Of a stretch of DNA of 64,000 bases, positions 16,375 through 24,814 are shown piece after piece. How positions within the stretch are numbered: the first letter of the stretch is position 1; every line of letters begins with the position of its first letter. Source of the DNA: Luethyella okanaganae (GTDB taxonomy: Bacteria; Actinomycetota; Actinomycetes; Actinomycetales; Microbacteriaceae); NCBI RefSeq assembly GCF_042660285.1, contig NZ_JBHSTP010000002.1:1-64000 (forward strand), in the 5' to 3' direction. The notes under the pieces were generated by a model. That model had not been told where the DNA came from, ran no database searches, and worked only from the letters and a program-made list of their open reading frames with translations. A program made the translations under genes and the position numbers.

Positions 16375-16573
16375 TGTCCGCGCAGACCTCTACCCCAAAG
16401 TCGTCGGCGATCGCAACGCCAGTGCGTGCAAGCGCGGCACCGCCAACCAGCAGAAGGGCCAGAAGTCGCGACTCCGTGCACACTGCACCGTTGTCACCGG
16501 GATCGGCTCGTCCTACCCTTACCTTGACCTCGATGTCACGTCGACGGCCGCCAACGTGAACGCGAACTGGTAG
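16375..16573 (+). pseudogene. Possible DUF4333-like lipoprotein remnant
   Basis: Reading across two frames gives a YCP segment, then ADLYPKVVGDRNASAC. After a short insertion comes AHCTVVTGIGSSYPYLDL and an ending VNANW with a stop at 16571. This order (CP, DLxxKVG, two Cys, then a V/D-rich beta strand) resembles the DUF4333 domain of actinobacterial lipoproteins. A stop codon interrupts the frame upstream and no start or signal peptide can be joined. It looks like a decayed gene, but the match is weak. Confidence 0.3.
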
Positions 16574-16601
16574 ATCGAATAGTCGAAGAGGAGAACCAAC
16601 C

Positions 16602-16775
16602 ATGAACCCGCTGCTGCAGCTTTTCGGCGTGCTGATCCTGTCGGTCCCAACCGTCTTGTCCGTCGTAGTGCTCGTCGTCCTCGTTCGCGGCATGCGCGGA
16701 CTTCAGAACGAACTCGGCGCGCTGCGCACAGAGATCAGCCGGGACCGTGGCGAGAACAACAACCAGGTGTCGTAG
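16602..16775 (+). CDS. Small single-span membrane protein
   Basis: A 57-residue frame starts at an ATG with GAGGAG nine bases upstream. Residues 5-28 are strongly hydrophobic (FGVLILSVPTVLSVVVLVVLV). A basic and then charged cytoplasmic tail follows, ending NNNQVS. A strong hairpin terminator at 16845 supports a short independent transcript. Function unknown; no family recognised. Confidence 0.6.
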   Translation: MNPLLQLFGVLILSVPTVLSVVVLVVLVRGMRGLQNELGALRTEISRDRGENNNQVS

Positions 16776-16844
16776 CATCTGGCCCTGGACTCGCGCGACA
16801 CCGCGAGCATCGGGAGGGATCCGGTCAAACTGGCCGAGTCCCAA

Positions 16845-16878
16845 CGGGCTGCCTCGGCGACGTTGAGGCAGCCCGTTT
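16845..16878 (+). terminator. Intrinsic terminator
   Basis: A perfect 11-base stem, CGGGCTGCCTC/GAGGCAGCCCG, with a nine-base loop is followed by TTT. It is placed 70 bases after the small membrane-protein gene. Confidence 0.7.
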
Positions 16879-16951
16879 CGGCCCTGCTGTTGGGCTCGTG
16901 CGTCCCGGCGCTACGCGCGCCAGCTGTTCCCTGAGGACCCTTCGAGGTTTG

Positions 16952-17170
16952 TCAAGCCGGGCTGGGTGTGGCGTCGGTGTCAGGCGAGGGAAACAGCGAG
17001 TCGAGCTTGTAGAACCCGGTCGGCTTGCCGTCGCTGTCGAACGCGATGCCGCTGTGCTCATGGGAGCCGTTCGCGTGAGCCATCGTAGCGAGGACGAGCG
17101 CCTGGCGCTCACTGTCGATTCCACTCAGCTCGTACAGGTTCACGACCAAGCCGTCCAGCAGCGACACCAC
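16952..17170 (-). CDS. Unassigned short reading frame or gene fragment
   Basis: A 72-codon frame has a fairly natural composition: NLYELSGIDSERQALVLATMAHANG, then HSGIAFDSDGKPTGFYKLDSLF and a Pro/Thr tail. No start with a good ribosome site is visible and I do not recognise the family. It lies in a gap of about 570 bases between the terminator and the TetR gene. The rest of that gap (17171-17344) shows nothing convincing. Confidence 0.25.
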   Translation of the reverse strand: MVSLLDGLVVNLYELSGIDSERQALVLATMAHANGSHEHSGIAFDSDGKPTGFYKLDSLFPSPDTDATPSPA

Positions 17171-17344
17171 GATTCCTTCAAGATCGCAGGCCAGAGACGC
17201 ACACCTGAGGCTGTCGGAGCATCGCTGGCCGGGCCGGTCGCAGAGTTCCTGCGCGGGGCGTGGTTCCTGCGTAGGGTGTGACGGCCGCGGCTTGGGCTAG
17301 GCAGGCGAGACGACGAGGGCGCAGTCGCCCGTCCTCGCCGTGTG

Positions 17345-17944
17345 CTATCGCGAGCCTTCGAGCGAGACGACGAGGGCCTCCGCCATCAGCTCGACCGTTC
17401 GCATCACTGCGACCCGCCGTCGCTCGACGCGCCCCGTTGTCTTGCCCGCCATGAGGCCGTCGAGCTCGGGGAGCACCGCCCACGCGTCGCACAGGCAGAT
17501 GATCGTGAGCAGCAGGTCGGCGGCATCCTCGCGGGAGATCCCGGGAAGCACCTCGAGAGCGCGATCGACCTTGCTCGCACAGCGGTCGGCACGGTCAGCT
17601 CGATCGATCACGTACTCACCACGCTCAAGACCCTCCCAGAAGAGAAGGCGCGGCAAAGAGTCGTCCGCCCGATGATGCTCGAAGAGGCGCCCGGCATAGT
17701 CGGCCATCGCCTTCGGACCATAACCCTCGATCGGCACCTCATCCATCACGTGTTTGAGCTGTGTGGAGATCACCGTGTCGAAGAGTTCGTCTTTCTTGCC
17801 GAAGTATTGGTAGATGCGCTCCTTGTTCACGCCCGCTTGGGCGGCGATCCGGTCCACCCGGGCACCCGCGAGCCCGCGAGCGCTGAATTCGACGGCCGCG
17901 GCCTCCAGGAGGAGGCGTCTGGTGCGTTCGGTATCCCAGGCCAT
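17345..17944 (-). CDS. TetR-family transcriptional repressor
   Basis: This is a 199-residue TetR regulator. Its amino-terminal helix-turn-helix reads GLAGARVDRIAAQAGVNKERIYQYFGKKDELF, and a helical ligand domain follows. ATG at 17944 is six bases from TACACT (17951-17956), consistent with a leaderless mRNA. It diverges from the small membrane protein at 18042, and the shared region holds two CAAC-N6-GTTG operators. It probably represses both genes; the inducer is unknown. Confidence 0.87.
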   Translation of the reverse strand: MAWDTERTRRLLLEAAAVEFSARGLAGARVDRIAAQAGVNKERIYQYFGKKDELFDTVISTQLKHVMDEVPIEGYGPKAMADYAGRLFEHHRADDSLPRLLFWEGLERGEYVIDRADRADRCASKVDRALEVLPGISREDAADLLLTIICLCDAWAVLPELDGLMAGKTTGRVERRRVAVMRTVELMAEALVVSLEGSR

Positions 17945-17964
17945 GAGTCCAGTGTAATCGACTC

Positions 17965-18033
17965 CAACCGAATAGTTGCGAACTCGCGGACGAGACGCTA
18001 TCCTGAACTCATTCATAAGCAACTAATTAGTTG
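17965..18033. promoter_or_regulatory. Paired TetR operators
   Basis: A perfect 14-base palindrome, CAACTAATTAGTTG, is at 18020-18033, nine bases before the membrane-protein ATG. A related CAACCGAATAGTTG is at 17965-17978, just upstream of the TetR start. They share 11 of 14 bases and the CAAC/GTTG ends. The position of one site at each divergent gene fits autoregulation. Confidence 0.72.
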
Positions 18034-18041
18034 GAGATATC

Positions 18042-18425
18042 ATGACCTTCCCGAACCCCGAGACCGCGACGGCTCACGTCATCACCCCCACGCACACCGG
18101 GTCCAGCGAGGATGCTCCGACCGGGCCCGCTATTCCGGCGCCGACCCCGACCCCGTCACCACCGACAGCCCTCGGCACCCCGACGACACACCCGACACCC
18201 TCGGTGCACGTGCGCGCGGCGATCACCTGGCTCGCCATCTTCCCGCTCGTCGCCGTCGGGATGACGCTGCTCGGCCCCGTGACCGACACCTGGCATCCCG
18301 TGCTACGCGCGCTCGTGCTCACGCTCATCGTGGTCCCGATCGCGGTCTACCTCGTGGTGCCGCGGCTCTTCGCTGGCTACGGTGAGATCACACGGCGGCG
18401 GATGGCACGGCGCATGCGAGCTTGA
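18042..18425 (+). CDS. Two-span membrane protein with Pro/Thr-rich amino terminus
   Basis: This is a 127-residue protein. The first 55 residues are Pro/Thr-rich and low-complexity (PAIPAPTPTPSPPTALGTP). Two membrane helices follow (residues about 60-80 and 88-108), then a basic tail, GEITRRRMARRMRA. The carboxyl half resembles the membrane domain found attached to antibiotic-biosynthesis monooxygenase-like proteins in actinobacteria. It is controlled by the divergent TetR gene. GGAG lies about six bases before the ATG. Function unknown. Confidence 0.7.
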   Translation: MTFPNPETATAHVITPTHTGSSEDAPTGPAIPAPTPTPSPPTALGTPTTHPTPSVHVRAAITWLAIFPLVAVGMTLLGPVTDTWHPVLRALVLTLIVVPIAVYLVVPRLFAGYGEITRRRMARRMRA

Positions 18426-18610
18426 TCCTCTCCCTTTCCGGCACCCCTCCTCCCACCGCCGTCGAACCGGCAGCAGATGCCGCAATAGACGACGGATAAG
18501 GGCCACTACTGCCGGTTCGCGCGCGGGTACGGGTTTGTCCGTTTAACGGGGGAACTTAACCGGGGGAACGGGAGTCGGATTACGAGAGCGGCGACCCTAC
18601 GACCGGATCG

Positions 18611-19207
18611 TCAGTTCGCGTGATCGCGCACGAGCCGCGCGAGGTCCTTCTGCAACTGCCGGATCCGTTTGGCGCGCGAACGCTCATCGTCATCGAGCAC
18701 GACGGGCGTTGCGATCCGATCGAGCGCCGCCTCGATCTCGGCCGCGATCTCCCCCCAGGCGTCCTCACGGGCGCGTTCGACGAATCGGTCCACATAGGCG
18801 TCATCGCCACGCAGCCGCCACAGCCGCTCGGCGACATCAGCGAACATCCGTTCCCGCCGGCGGAGGTTCTCGGCGTCGTCAGCCCGGTAGTCGTGGTGGT
18901 CCCGGGCGATACCCGCGCGCAGCTCCGCGGTCGCACGCTGTCCCGCTATGCGGGTCGCCGACTCGTCCGACTCCTGCATGAGCTCGTAGAGCACGGCTCG
19001 CGCGGCTTCGGCATAGCGGGCCGCATCGTACGGCCCGGGCTCAGTGAGCGTTCCGACCAGGATCTGGTTCTTGATCGCCATCCGGCCGGCGAACTCCGCA
19101 AGCATGACCCCCTCGTCGGCAGCCTCGTCGAGGCTGGCCGTCGCTGGCTCAGGCAGCGCCGAATAGTCAAAGGGCGTGAATGCTCTGCGTCTTCGACGAA
19201 ACCACAT
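18611..19207 (-). CDS. Conserved hypothetical helical protein
   Basis: This 198-residue soluble protein is rich in Arg, Asp, Glu and Ala and almost entirely helical, with an Arg-rich start (MWFRRRRRAFTPFDY). No catalytic motif or membrane span is seen, and I do not recognise the family. It diverges from the nuclease-helicase gene, separated by 158 bases, so the two may share regulation. The 185 bases after its stop codon contain two AACGGGGGAAC-like repeats near 18550 and no gene. Confidence 0.6.
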   Translation of the reverse strand: MWFRRRRRAFTPFDYSALPEPATASLDEAADEGVMLAEFAGRMAIKNQILVGTLTEPGPYDAARYAEAARAVLYELMQESDESATRIAGQRATAELRAGIARDHHDYRADDAENLRRRERMFADVAERLWRLRGDDAYVDRFVERAREDAWGEIAAEIEAALDRIATPVVLDDDERSRAKRIRQLQKDLARLVRDHAN

Positions 19208-19365
19208 CGCCCACCGCCTCTACAACGACTCGTTCTCTACTGACGCTACCGTGCGCGAGCGTCTCAATGCTGGAGATAGACGATGAACGGATGTCGCCGT
19301 GCCGATGTCGTTTCCGAGGGTTATCGTCGAAACAGGCGTGTGGGAGCGCCGGGATCGGAGGTACC

Positions 19366-22300
19366 GTGTTCCTGCTCGACGGAGTGGTCGTCACGAGCGC
19401 GAGCGACCTCACGAGCGCCTCGAAGTGCGAGTTCGCCTTCCTGCGCAAGCTCGACGCCAAACTCGGGCGCATCGAAGCGGTCCCCGATGCCGTTGACGCG
19501 ATACTCGAACGCGCCGCCCGTCTCGGCGATCGCCACGAGGAGCGAGTGCTGGGTGACTATCGCGACCGATTCGGCAACGGCGTTGCCGAGATCGCTCGTC
19601 CACCACGCCTGACCGCCGAAACGCTCGAGTACGCTGTCGACGCGACGATACAGGCCTTCGCCGAAGGCGCCGACGTGGTCTTTCAGGCCACCTTCTTCGA
19701 CGGGTCCTTCCTCGGCTTCGCCGACTTCATCGTGCGACAACCCGGCGGCTGCTATCTCGTGCAGGACACGAAACTCGCGCGCCGGGCTCGCGTGACAGCG
19801 CTGCTGCAACTCGCCGCCTACGTCGATCAGCTCGCCAGGGCCGGGATACCGCATGCGCCGACCGTGCAGTTGCTGCTCGGTGACGGCATCGTGAGCGAGC
19901 ACCGCGTCGACGACATCATGCCCGTGTACCGCAAACGGCGGCACCGCCTGCTGCGGATCGTGGCCGAGCGTCTCGCCGACGACGACGCGGTGGCGTGGGG
20001 GGATCCGCGCTACACCGTCTGCGGGCATTGCGAAACGTGCGCAGCCGAGGTCGAGGCGCACCGCGATGTGCTGCTCGTCGCGGGTCTGCGGGTGCTGCAG
20101 CGCGAACGTCTGCATACCGCGGGCATCATCACGATCGACGAGCTCGCCGAGGGCACGAGCGATGTAGACGGTATCGGGCCATCGACGCTGGCCGCACTCC
20201 GCTCGCAGGCTCGGCTGCAGCTCGCGGCATCCGGCGACGCCCCACCGCCGTTCGAGTTCCACCACCCCGGCGTGCTCGGGGCCCTCCCACGGCCGAACCC
20301 CGGCGACGTGTTCTTCGACTTCGAGGGCGACCCGCTCTATACGGAGGGCACCGCCGATCGGTGGGGTCTCGACTACCTGTTCGGCCTCGTCGAGGCCGAC
20401 GGCGCCTTCCGCGCCTGGTGGGCGCACGACTTCGCCGAGGAGCGCAAGGCTCTCGAGGGGTTCCTCGACTACATCGCCGAGCGTCGACGCAGGCATCCCG
20501 ACATGCACATCTACCACTACGCGAGCTATGAGCGCGCCCATCTGCTCTCGCTGGCGGCGCGGCACGGTGTAGGAGAGGACGCCGTCGACAGGCTGCTGCG
20601 CGACCATGCACTCGTCGACCTCTACCCCGTCGTTCGCAAGGCCCTCCGCGTCGGCAGTCGCTCCTATTCGATCAAGAAGCTCGAACCGCTCTACATGCGG
20701 GGCGGGCGCAGCGGCGAGGTCACGACAGCGGGCGATTCGATCACGGAGTACGTCGAGGCGCGGGCGCTCGCCGCATCGGGTGACACCGCAGGCGGGCAGC
20801 GGATGCTCGACTCGATCGCAGCCTACAACGAGTACGATTGCCGGTCGACGCGCGCCCTGCGCGACTGGCTGCTCGCACAAGCGAAGAGTCACGGCATCCG
20901 CGCAGGCGTGCACGAACCCGATGCCGATGCCCGCGCCGAGTTGGAACCCTCGCCTCTCGCTCTGGCTCTGCTCGCCCGATCCGGCGATGCCCTGCACGAA
21001 CGGAACCACGACCAGACGGCCACCGCGCTGGCCGCAGCCGCGATCGACTACCACCGTCGAGAGCAGAAGAGCTTCTGGTGGGGTCACTTCGCGCGCCTTG
21101 TCGATCCGATCGAGGAGTGGGCTGACACCCGCGACGTGTTGCGCGTCACACGGAGCAGGCTCGTGCGCGACTGGCATCGTGAAGACGGCCAGCGCTCGGA
21201 GCGTCGCCACCTGCTGCTCGAAGGAGTTTGGGCGCCTGGCAGCGGCCTACCCGCGGCGGACCGGACGGGACCGTTCCTGCTCTACGAGTTCCCGGGTCCG
21301 TTCGTGGATCCGCTGGCGGACCCCGGCGCACGTTCGGCGCGAGCGGTGCGCGTGCTCGAGGTCACGGACGAGGGCGATGTGCTCGTGGAGGAGACGCTCG
21401 GCAAGCATGTCGCGCGCTACGCCCACGAACCCACCGCCCTCGCACCGGCGGCTCCGCCTCTTCCCGGCCAGCAGAAGCCGGCGATCGAATGGTGGGCGCG
21501 AGCGATCGTCGACGTGAACGGAGGCTGGCCGCGCGACCCCGTCGTCGACATCCTGCGTCGGATGCCTCCACGCACGCGTAGCGGAGAACTCGCGTCGATG
21601 GTCGACGAACGCTACGACACCGCGGTCGTCGCGAGCCTGCTCGACCTCGATGCCTCTTACCTCGCGGTGCAGGGGCCACCCGGAACCGGCAAGACCTACC
21701 TGGCCTCCCACGTGATCACGCGACTCGTGCGCGACCACGGCTGGAAGGTCGGGGTCGTCGCGCAGTCCCACGCCGTCGTAGAGAACGTGCTACGGGCCGT
21801 CGCCGCCGCCGGACTCGATCCCGGGCTCGTCGGCAAGGTTCCGAAGGCCGGAGAGCCGCTGGCGGGCAAGCCGGTCGCGAACGCTCCGTACACCCTGCTC
21901 CCCAAAGACGGTCAGCTGCTGTTCGCCGCCGAACACGCGGCGTCCGGCTTCGTCGTCGGTGGCACCGCCTGGGACTTCAGCAACCCCGCGCGGGTTCCAC
22001 GACGTTCCCTCGACCTGCTCGTCGTCGACGAGGCCGGGCAGTTCTCGCTCGCGTCCACGATCGCCGCGAGCGTCTCCGCACGCAGGCTGCTGCTCCTCGG
22101 CGACCCGCAACAGCTCCCACAGGTGAGCCAGGGCACGCATCCCGAGCCGATCGACACCTCGGCACTCGGCTGGATCGCTGATGGGCACGAGGTGCTTCCG
22201 CACGATCTCGGATACTTCCTGGCCGAGAGCCGACGGATGCATCCGGCCGTGGCCGCGCCCGTTTCGCGTTTGTCCTACGAGGGCGAGCTACGGTCGCATC

Positions 22301-22854
22301 CGGATGCGGGGGAGCGGCTTCTGGGCGGGGTCGAGCCGGGGTTGCACACGGTGCAGGTTCAGCACCAGGGCAACGCGACCGCCTCCTCCGAAGAGGCCGA
22401 GGCGGTGGTCGGTCTCGTGCGAACGGCGCTCGGGCGGCCGTGGCGAGCGGCGGCGGGTGCGGCGTCTGTGCCCCTCTCCCAGGGTGACGTGATCGTGGTG
22501 ACGCCGTATAACGCGCAACTCCTGCTCGTACGGGAGGCGCTTGACGCCGCGGGCTTCGCGGAGGTTCCGGTGGGCACCGTCGACAGATTCCAAGGCCAGG
22601 AGGCGGTGGTCGCGATCATCACACTCGCAGCGTCGTCGGCCGCTGACGTGCCGCGCGGCATGGAGTTCCTCATCATGAAGAACCGGCTCAACGTCGCCGT
22701 CTCGCGAGCACAGTGGGCCGCCTACCTCGTGCATTCGCCGGCGCTCACCGAATACCTGCCGCCGACGCCACGCGGAGTGGCGGAGTTGAGTGCCTTCATC
22801 CGTCTCGTCGAAGGCGGGGATGGGAAGTCACACGGTCGCGAGGAGGACGGATGA
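19366..22854 (+). CDS. TM0106-type RecB-like nuclease fused to SF1 helicase
   Basis: This is a 1162-residue, three-part nucleic-acid enzyme. Residues 1-300 hold a RecB/Cas4-like PD-(D/E)XK nuclease core (VQDTKLARRARVTALLQLAAY near residue 131). Residues 310-505 hold a YprB-type RNase H-fold exonuclease (FFDFEGDP near 315, IYHYASYE, NEYDCRSTRALRDWL). Residues 700-1160 are a superfamily 1B helicase with GPPGTGKT near 770, VVDEAGQ near 884, GDPQQLPQ, VDRFQGQE near 1071 and NVAVSRA. GTG at 19366 is chosen because GGAGGT precedes it and the upstream in-frame sequence is low quality. It is probably a DNA repair or foreign-DNA processing enzyme. No defence-gene partner is evident. Confidence 0.85.
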   Translation: MFLLDGVVVTSASDLTSASKCEFAFLRKLDAKLGRIEAVPDAVDAILERAARLGDRHEERVLGDYRDRFGNGVAEIARPPRLTAETLEYAVDATIQAFAEGADVVFQATFFDGSFLGFADFIVRQPGGCYLVQDTKLARRARVTALLQLAAYVDQLARAGIPHAPTVQLLLGDGIVSEHRVDDIMPVYRKRRHRLLRIVAERLADDDAVAWGDPRYTVCGHCETCAAEVEAHRDVLLVAGLRVLQRERLHTAGIITIDELAEGTSDVDGIGPSTLAALRSQARLQLAASGDAPPPFEFHHPGVLGALPRPNPGDVFFDFEGDPLYTEGTADRWGLDYLFGLVEADGAFRAWWAHDFAEERKALEGFLDYIAERRRRHPDMHIYHYASYERAHLLSLAARHGVGEDAVDRLLRDHALVDLYPVVRKALRVGSRSYSIKKLEPLYMRGGRSGEVTTAGDSITEYVEARALAASGDTAGGQRMLDSIAAYNEYDCRSTRALRDWLLAQAKSHGIRAGVHEPDADARAELEPSPLALALLARSGDALHERNHDQTATALAAAAIDYHRREQKSFWWGHFARLVDPIEEWADTRDVLRVTRSRLVRDWHREDGQRSERRHLLLEGVWAPGSGLPAADRTGPFLLYEFPGPFVDPLADPGARSARAVRVLEVTDEGDVLVEETLGKHVARYAHEPTALAPAAPPLPGQQKPAIEWWARAIVDVNGGWPRDPVVDILRRMPPRTRSGELASMVDERYDTAVVASLLDLDASYLAVQGPPGTGKTYLASHVITRLVRDHGWKVGVVAQSHAVVENVLRAVAAAGLDPGLVGKVPKAGEPLAGKPVANAPYTLLPKDGQLLFAAEHAASGFVVGGTAWDFSNPARVPRRSLDLLVVDEAGQFSLASTIAASVSARRLLLLGDPQQLPQVSQGTHPEPIDTSALGWIADGHEVLPHDLGYFLAESRRMHPAVAAPVSRLSYEGELRSHPDAGERLLGGVEPGLHTVQVQHQGNATASSEEAEAVVGLVRTALGRPWRAAAGAASVPLSQGDVIVVTPYNAQLLLVREALDAAGFAEVPVGTVDRFQGQEAVVAIITLAASSAADVPRGMEFLIMKNRLNVAVSRAQWAAYLVHSPALTEYLPPTPRGVAELSAFIRLVEGGDGKSHGREEDG

Positions 22855-22931
22855 CCGGCGCATCCGTCACGCACCGATGGCCCGAGCGCGACACACTGTC
22901 CAGTGACTCATGCACCGATGGCCCGAGGAAC

Positions 22932-22993
22932 GAGCGGCCGGAGCCTTCGCACCGCGGGCACCACCATCTGCGGTGCGAAGGCTCCGGCCGCTC
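22932..22993. terminator. Bidirectional terminator with 24-base perfect stem
   Basis: A perfect 24-base inverted repeat runs from 22932-22955 to 22970-22993 with a 14-base loop. It lies between the convergent nuclease and transporter genes, and its right arm overlaps the transporter stop codon by two bases. A 16-base direct repeat (GCACCGATGGCCCGAG at 22871 and 22912) lies just upstream. Confidence 0.75.
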
Positions 22994-23912
22994 ACCCGAG
23001 GAACAGCGAGACGACGAACAGCACAGGGACGCATCCGATGGTCGTGATGAAAACCGTGTCGCGAGCCACGATCTCCGCGACCCCGTAGCGCTGTGAATAG
23101 TTGAAGACGTTCTGCGCGGTCGGCAGCGTCGCGAGCACCGTGACCACATAGAGAGCGTGCGACTCGAGCCCGAAGACGAAGGCGCCCAGCGCCCATGCCG
23201 CAAGCGGCATGAACACGAGTTTCAGAGTCGAGGCGGTCAGGATGTCGCGGCGCCCGCTCCCTGGGCGCAATAGCCGTTGACCGGAGAGCGACATCCCGAA
23301 GCTGATGAGCATGATCGGCACAGCCGCGTGCCCGATGAGCTCTATCGGGTCGAGCACGATAGCCGGCAGGCTGAGACCGCTCAACGCTACGAGGAGGCCT
23401 GCGAGCGAGCCGATGATGATCGGGTTGCGAAACGTCTGGGCGAGGATACGCGGCATCGAGGTCGAGCCGTTCACGCGTGCATCGAGAATCGCGAGGGCGA
23501 TCGGGGTGAAGACCAGCAGTTGCACAAGCACGATCGGCGCCGCGAACGCCGCGTCGCCGAGCATGTAGAGCGCGATCGGGATGCCCATGTTGTTGCCGTT
23601 GACATAGCCGGAAGCGAGAGAGCCGATCACGGTCTCGGCGAGACGCCGGCGCCACACGAGGAGGGCGATCGCCGAGAAGATCGCGAACATCGCGATGGCG
23701 GCGAACGCCGACACAGGAAGCAGCGCCGAGAACAGCGTGCGAACGTCGGCCGTGGCGAGAACGCTGAACAGCAGGAACGGCGAGAGCACGAAGAACACGA
23801 GGCGGCTGAGCACGGCGCGAGCATGCGGGCCGAGCACGTTCGTCCGTCCGACGAGGTAGCCCACGACGATGGCAACACCGATGACGGCGAAGCCGGTGAG
23901 CACTCCCGTCAT
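22992..23912 (-). CDS. AEC-family transporter
   Basis: This 306-residue membrane protein with about ten helices belongs to the auxin-efflux-carrier family (MdcF/YfdV-like), which moves small organic acids or malonate across the cytoplasmic membrane. Typical elements are GYVNGNNMGIPIALYMLG in the first half and PTAQNVFNYSQRYG in the second, the paired helix-break motifs of the fold. ATG at 23912 follows GGTGGG; upstream in-frame sequence lacks hydrophobic character. It is a stand-alone gene, so the substrate is unknown. Confidence 0.83.
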   Translation of the reverse strand: MTGVLTGFAVIGVAIVVGYLVGRTNVLGPHARAVLSRLVFFVLSPFLLFSVLATADVRTLFSALLPVSAFAAIAMFAIFSAIALLVWRRRLAETVIGSLASGYVNGNNMGIPIALYMLGDAAFAAPIVLVQLLVFTPIALAILDARVNGSTSMPRILAQTFRNPIIIGSLAGLLVALSGLSLPAIVLDPIELIGHAAVPIMLISFGMSLSGQRLLRPGSGRRDILTASTLKLVFMPLAAWALGAFVFGLESHALYVVTVLATLPTAQNVFNYSQRYGVAEIVARDTVFITTIGCVPVLFVVSLFLG

Positions 23913-24005
23913 GGTCCCACCGGATCGGCGATGGGCAGCACAGGGTTCACCCGTCCGAGCGTAGTGCAGGCCGGCCACGGCACCGACTCGTGGAGGCGGG
24001 CGCTC

Positions 24006-24065
24006 TACTTCGGCAGGCTCAGCACCAGTACTTCGGCAGGCTCAGCACGAGCATGTCGGCAGGCC
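24006..24065. repeat. Tandem copies of a dispersed intergenic repeat
   Basis: TACTTCGGCAGGCTCAGCAC occurs at 24006-24025 and again at 24029-24048, followed by a partial copy near 24052. Relatives with GACAGGCTC in place of GGCAGGCTC occur at 51392-51405 (reverse strand), and looser matches at 51433 and 34416. It appears to be a short mobile or regulatory repeat of this genome. Confidence 0.7.
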
Positions 24066-24109
24066 CGGCCGTGGCTTTCCCACTCCTCGGGCCGGGTGGC
24101 AGCGGCGAT

Positions 24110-24526
24110 CTAGGCAGCGACGCCGAGCGTGGAACCTGGTCGCCGCGCGCGACCGAAGAGCGCGTCCTCCGCGACGACCGCGTCCCGTTCGACGCGTGCG
24201 CCGTCGACGACACGTGAACGCGCGCCGATGCTGGCTCGTGCCCCGATCACCGCGCCTCGGCCGACCACGGCGCCATGACCCACACGAGCGCCCGCCCCGA
24301 TCTCGGCGGCCTCCGCGACGATCGCGTCATGCTCGATCCAGGCGCCTGCTGCCACGATGACGAGCTTGCCGATCTCGGCCCCGGGGTCGACGTAGGCGCC
24401 GCTCCCAATGAAGGCAGAGGCATCGGCGTGAGCCATGGCTGCGACCAGGCCCCGCCCGTTGGCATGACGGCGGTAGCGCAGCACGACACCGTGCTCGTCT
24501 TCGATGTCGACGTAGTTGGTGCTCAT
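24110..24526 (-). CDS. Short left-handed beta-helix (hexapeptide-repeat) protein
   Basis: This is a 138-residue protein. From residue 40 on it is hexapeptide repeats (IGSGAYVDPGAEIGKLVIVAAGAWIEHDAIV and so on), the LpxA-like left-handed beta-helix. Full acyltransferases of this fold are longer and have a catalytic His and a carboxyl CoA-binding extension, which are absent here. The protein may be structural, a carbonic-anhydrase-like relative or an orphan. ATG at 24526 has GAGGAG six bases upstream. Expression is independent of its neighbours. Confidence 0.65.
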   Translation of the reverse strand: MSTNYVDIEDEHGVVLRYRRHANGRGLVAAMAHADASAFIGSGAYVDPGAEIGKLVIVAAGAWIEHDAIVAEAAEIGAGARVGHGAVVGRGAVIGARASIGARSRVVDGARVERDAVVAEDALFGRARRPGSTLGVAA

Positions 24527-24814
24527 GGCCCGCTCCTCTCGTGTTGCTGCCGAACGGACTCCGAGCGCACGGATTCCGACGAACATCGATACAACGCGAC
24601 CACCGTGTGTCGTATTCCTCGATCGTGCCGTCAGTCCGCGATCTGTTGTGGCGATCCGTTCCGGGAGTGCTCCCGCGCCTATCAGCCGGATCGTGGCACC
24701 GCGGCAAGGACCTCCTGGACTGCGTCCGGCTTCGCACTCCACAGATGCCGACGGCTCATCTCGGCGAACGCTCCATGTCGAACGCTCAGGTGCGGAAAGC
24801 GGCACACTGGAGCT

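Noticed and set aside
17171..17344. Plus-strand frame ending LAGPVAEFLRGAWFLRRV as a transposase tail
   Set aside because: No transposase motif, inverted repeat or start codon was found; the resemblance is superficial.
19180..19365. Upstream in-frame extension of the nuclease-helicase
   Set aside because: The sequence is low quality and lacks a ribosome site. GTG at 19366 has GGAGGT and gives the family amino terminus.
19321..21210. Long minus-strand open frame opposite the nuclease-helicase
   Set aside because: It is a GC-driven shadow of the plus-strand gene, which carries all conserved motifs. Composition is unnatural and there is no ribosome site.
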